Below are positions 11,614 through 13,736 of a stretch of 13,736 nucleotides of DNA, piece by piece. The DNA is from an uncultured Clostridia bacterium (GTDB lineage Bacteria > Bacillota > Clostridia > TANB77 > CAG-508). The position numbers were made by a program, and so were the translations under genes. Position 1 is the first letter of the stretch. Each line of letters begins with the position of its first letter. The notes below the pieces were generated by a model. The model did no database searches. It saw nothing but the letters and a program-made list of their open reading frames with translations, and had not been told where the DNA came from. The stretch covers positions 1 through 13,736 of the forward strand of contig CANRML010000021.1 of NCBI GenBank assembly GCA_947631725.1. The letters are read 5' to 3'.

Positions 11614-13734
11614 TTGATAAGAAAAACGCCTAAAAAAAACACAGCAAATCTTAATTTAAGATTTAACACACTTACAATGTTTATGTATATTATAGGCATA
11701 ATACTAATAATACAATTATTTAATCTCCAAATAGTACATGGAACAGAATATAGAGAACAATCAAATACAAGACTAACAAGGGAAAGCAAAATAGAAGCAG
11801 CAAGAGGCTCTATTATGGATAAATCTGGAAATTTGTTAGTAAGTTCAAATGTAAAATTCGGATTAGAACTATATAGGACTAAGGTAGAAACAAATACTCT
11901 AAATGAGGCTATTTTAAATATTATAAATGTATTAGAAAAATACCAGGTAAGTTATCCAGACCATTTTCCAATAAAAATAGATCCATTTTCATATACATTA
12001 GAAGGAGAAAACTTAATAAAATGGAAGGAAAGCAATAAAATACCAGAAAACGCTTCAGCAGAGCAGGCTTTCTATATTATGAAGGATAAATATGATATAG
12101 AAAATCAGGATATAAATGAAGTAAGAAAAATAATGTGTATAAGATATGAAATTGTAAAAGAAGGATATAGTAGTACAAAATCAATTACAATAGCAGAAGA
12201 TATACCAAGAGAAGCGGTAGCTGAATTTTCAGAAAGCGGAGATAAATTTCCAGGAATAAATATATTTGTAACACCAGAAAGAGTATATCCAAAAGGAACA
12301 CTTGCATCACATATATTAGGATATGCATCAAAAATCAGTGAAAAAGAGTATGAAACTAGAAAAAACACATATGACCCAACAGATATAATAGGAAAGACAG
12401 GAATAGAATATGTTTTTGAAGAATACCTAAAAGGTAAAAAGGGTGTTAAACAAGTAGATATGGCAGTAGATGGAACAATTACAGCAGAATATACAGCAGA
12501 GGATGCAATATCAGGATCAGACATAGTACTAACTATTGATGCTAATTTACAACAAGTAACAGAAGATGCAATTGCAGCAAACTTGCAAAAAATACGCACA
12601 GGAGGCTTTGGAAAAGTATATAATGCAATTTCAGAAAGCTGTGTTGTAATGAATGTGAAAACAGGAGAAATATTAGCAATGGCAAGTTGCCCAGGATATA
12701 ATCCTTCTGACTTTGTAGGTGGAATTAGTAATGAAAACTGGAATAAATATATAAATGATGAATCTAAACCATTAGTAAATAAAGCATTACAAACATCATA
12801 TTCTCCAGGTTCAATATTCAAAATGGTAACAGCAATTGCAGGACTTGAATCAGGAGTAATAAATAAAAATACAGTAATAAATGATACAGGTGTATATACT
12901 AAATATCAGCAATATGGAACAAAAATGAATTGTTGGTATTATACAGATTATCATAGGGGACATGGACCTTTAAATGTTATAGGAGCTATTGAAAATTCTT
13001 GTAACTATTTCTTTTATGAAACTGCAGATAGAATGGGAATAGATGTATTATCATCATATGCAAAATATTTTGGGCTAGGAACTAAAACAGGAGTAGAATT
13101 ACAAGATGAAACAGCAGGAGTATTAGCAAATAAGGAATCAAAAGCAAAATTGCATAAAGAAGCAGCATATTGGGCACCAGGAGATACATTAAATGCAGCA
13201 ATAGGCCAAGGAGACAATGAATTCAGCCCAGTACAAATGGCAAAATACATTAGTATGTTAGCAAATGGAGGAAAACAGCTTGATGTAAGTATAATAAAAA
13301 CAATAAGAAAGGCAGACGGTACAGAAGAATCAAGAAGTAATATAAATAAATTTATCAGTCAGAAACTAGGACTAACAGAAGAAGAAAATACACAAGTAAG
13401 TATAAATCCACAAAATTTGCAAACAGTATTGCAAGGAATGAGAGAAGTTACAGAAGAAGGAACAGCAGCAAGTATTTTTAGAGACTTTGAAATTGCAGTA
13501 GGAGGAAAAACAGGTTCAGCAGAAGCACCAGGAAACAAAGTCAATGCATGGTTTGCAGGATTTGCACCATTTGATGACCCAGAAATTGCAGTTGTAGTTA
13601 TGGCAGAAAATGGTGGACATGGATATTATACTGCAGATGCAGTAAAACAAATTATGAGAGAATATTTTGGGATGAACTTAACAAATGTAACTGAAGATGT
13701 TACAGCAATTCCATATACAGAAATGTTTAGATAA
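11614..13734 (+). CDS. mrdA: Penicillin-binding protein 2 (class B transpeptidase of the elongasome)
   Basis: This is the transpeptidase that cross-links newly made lateral-wall peptidoglycan, working with RodA and activated by MreC. The 706-residue chain has a short cytoplasmic tail, one membrane segment (about 20-40), the dimerisation or pedestal region starting EAARGSIMDKSGNLL (61-75) and continuing to about 300, and the transpeptidase domain with all three motifs: SIFK (S400, K403), SCN (S462 to N464) and KTGS (632-635). It should be active and beta-lactam sensitive unless other residues differ. The start is TTG at 11614 with GGAGGG seven nt upstream. The stop TAA is at 13732-13734, so the gene is complete with two bases to spare. 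The insertion between the N-terminal domain halves (about 90-180, with a KIDPFSYTLEGE segment) is typical of Clostridia PBP2. rodA or min genes would be expected next but lie outside. Confidence 0.95.
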   Translation: MIRKTPKKNTANLNLRFNTLTMFMYIIGIILIIQLFNLQIVHGTEYREQSNTRLTRESKIEAARGSIMDKSGNLLVSSNVKFGLELYRTKVETNTLNEAILNIINVLEKYQVSYPDHFPIKIDPFSYTLEGENLIKWKESNKIPENASAEQAFYIMKDKYDIENQDINEVRKIMCIRYEIVKEGYSSTKSITIAEDIPREAVAEFSESGDKFPGINIFVTPERVYPKGTLASHILGYASKISEKEYETRKNTYDPTDIIGKTGIEYVFEEYLKGKKGVKQVDMAVDGTITAEYTAEDAISGSDIVLTIDANLQQVTEDAIAANLQKIRTGGFGKVYNAISESCVVMNVKTGEILAMASCPGYNPSDFVGGISNENWNKYINDESKPLVNKALQTSYSPGSIFKMVTAIAGLESGVINKNTVINDTGVYTKYQQYGTKMNCWYYTDYHRGHGPLNVIGAIENSCNYFFYETADRMGIDVLSSYAKYFGLGTKTGVELQDETAGVLANKESKAKLHKEAAYWAPGDTLNAAIGQGDNEFSPVQMAKYISMLANGGKQLDVSIIKTIRKADGTEESRSNINKFISQKLGLTEEENTQVSINPQNLQTVLQGMREVTEEGTAASIFRDFEIAVGGKTGSAEAPGNKVNAWFAGFAPFDDPEIAVVVMAENGGHGYYTADAVKQIMREYFGMNLTNVTEDVTAIPYTEMFR

Positions 13735-13736
13735 AG

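Noticed and set aside
12105..12821. 238-codon open frame on the minus strand inside mrdA
   Set aside because: It is an antisense shadow of the transpeptidase gene, Ser/Ile/Phe-rich with no ribosome site.

Overview
The window is a low-GC (roughly 30 percent by eye) chromosomal segment from a spore-forming member of the Bacillota, most likely an uncultured gut-type Clostridia. The evidence is heavy use of AGA, ATA, GGA and GCA codons, strong Shine-Dalgarno sites of the AGGAGG type, frequent TTG starts, a ClpC adaptor of the MecA family, a pair of CotF-like spore coat proteins, and the gene order DUF4321-radC-mreBCD-mrdA. No mobile element, CRISPR array, tRNA or rRNA was seen.

Positions 1-1000 (minus strand) look like an accessory or decaying edge. 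The first 61 bases hold the start of a gene that leaves the window. Its promoter sits inside an unusual array of four AATGTGAAAC half-sites, in effect a duplicated long-spaced inverted repeat. Upstream of it lies a wrecked RNA ligase gene (rtcB) with two frameshifts, no N-terminal metal-binding motif and an apparent in-frame internal deletion. Its 5' end looks like a different small gene, possibly a ribbon-helix-helix protein.

Positions 1000-5500 hold a ZIP-family metal transporter whose ribosome binding site is buried in a 41-nt hairpin, a convergent mscL with a C-terminal zinc ribbon, a divergent pcrA helicase, and a monocistronic gene of unknown function with its own promoter and terminator.

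Positions 5500-8000 hold two small CotF-like coat genes in one transcript. They are followed by an M23 peptidase with a membrane anchor, preceded by three direct repeats that match the WalR operator exactly. A convergent mecA gene shares a bidirectional terminator with the peptidase.

Positions 8000-13734 are one co-directional cluster: DUF4321 membrane protein, radC, mreB, mreC, mreD and mrdA (PBP2). It is driven by a near-consensus promoter whose -35 overlaps a 19-bp palindrome. The last four genes build the rod complex for lateral-wall elongation, and the upstream M23 hydrolase could supply wall-opening activity. Most of the window is conserved core genome. The parts worth a second look are regulatory: the half-site array, the ZIP leader hairpin, the WalR-like boxes and the 19-bp palindrome, plus the rtcB ruin and the unrecognised 132-residue protein.
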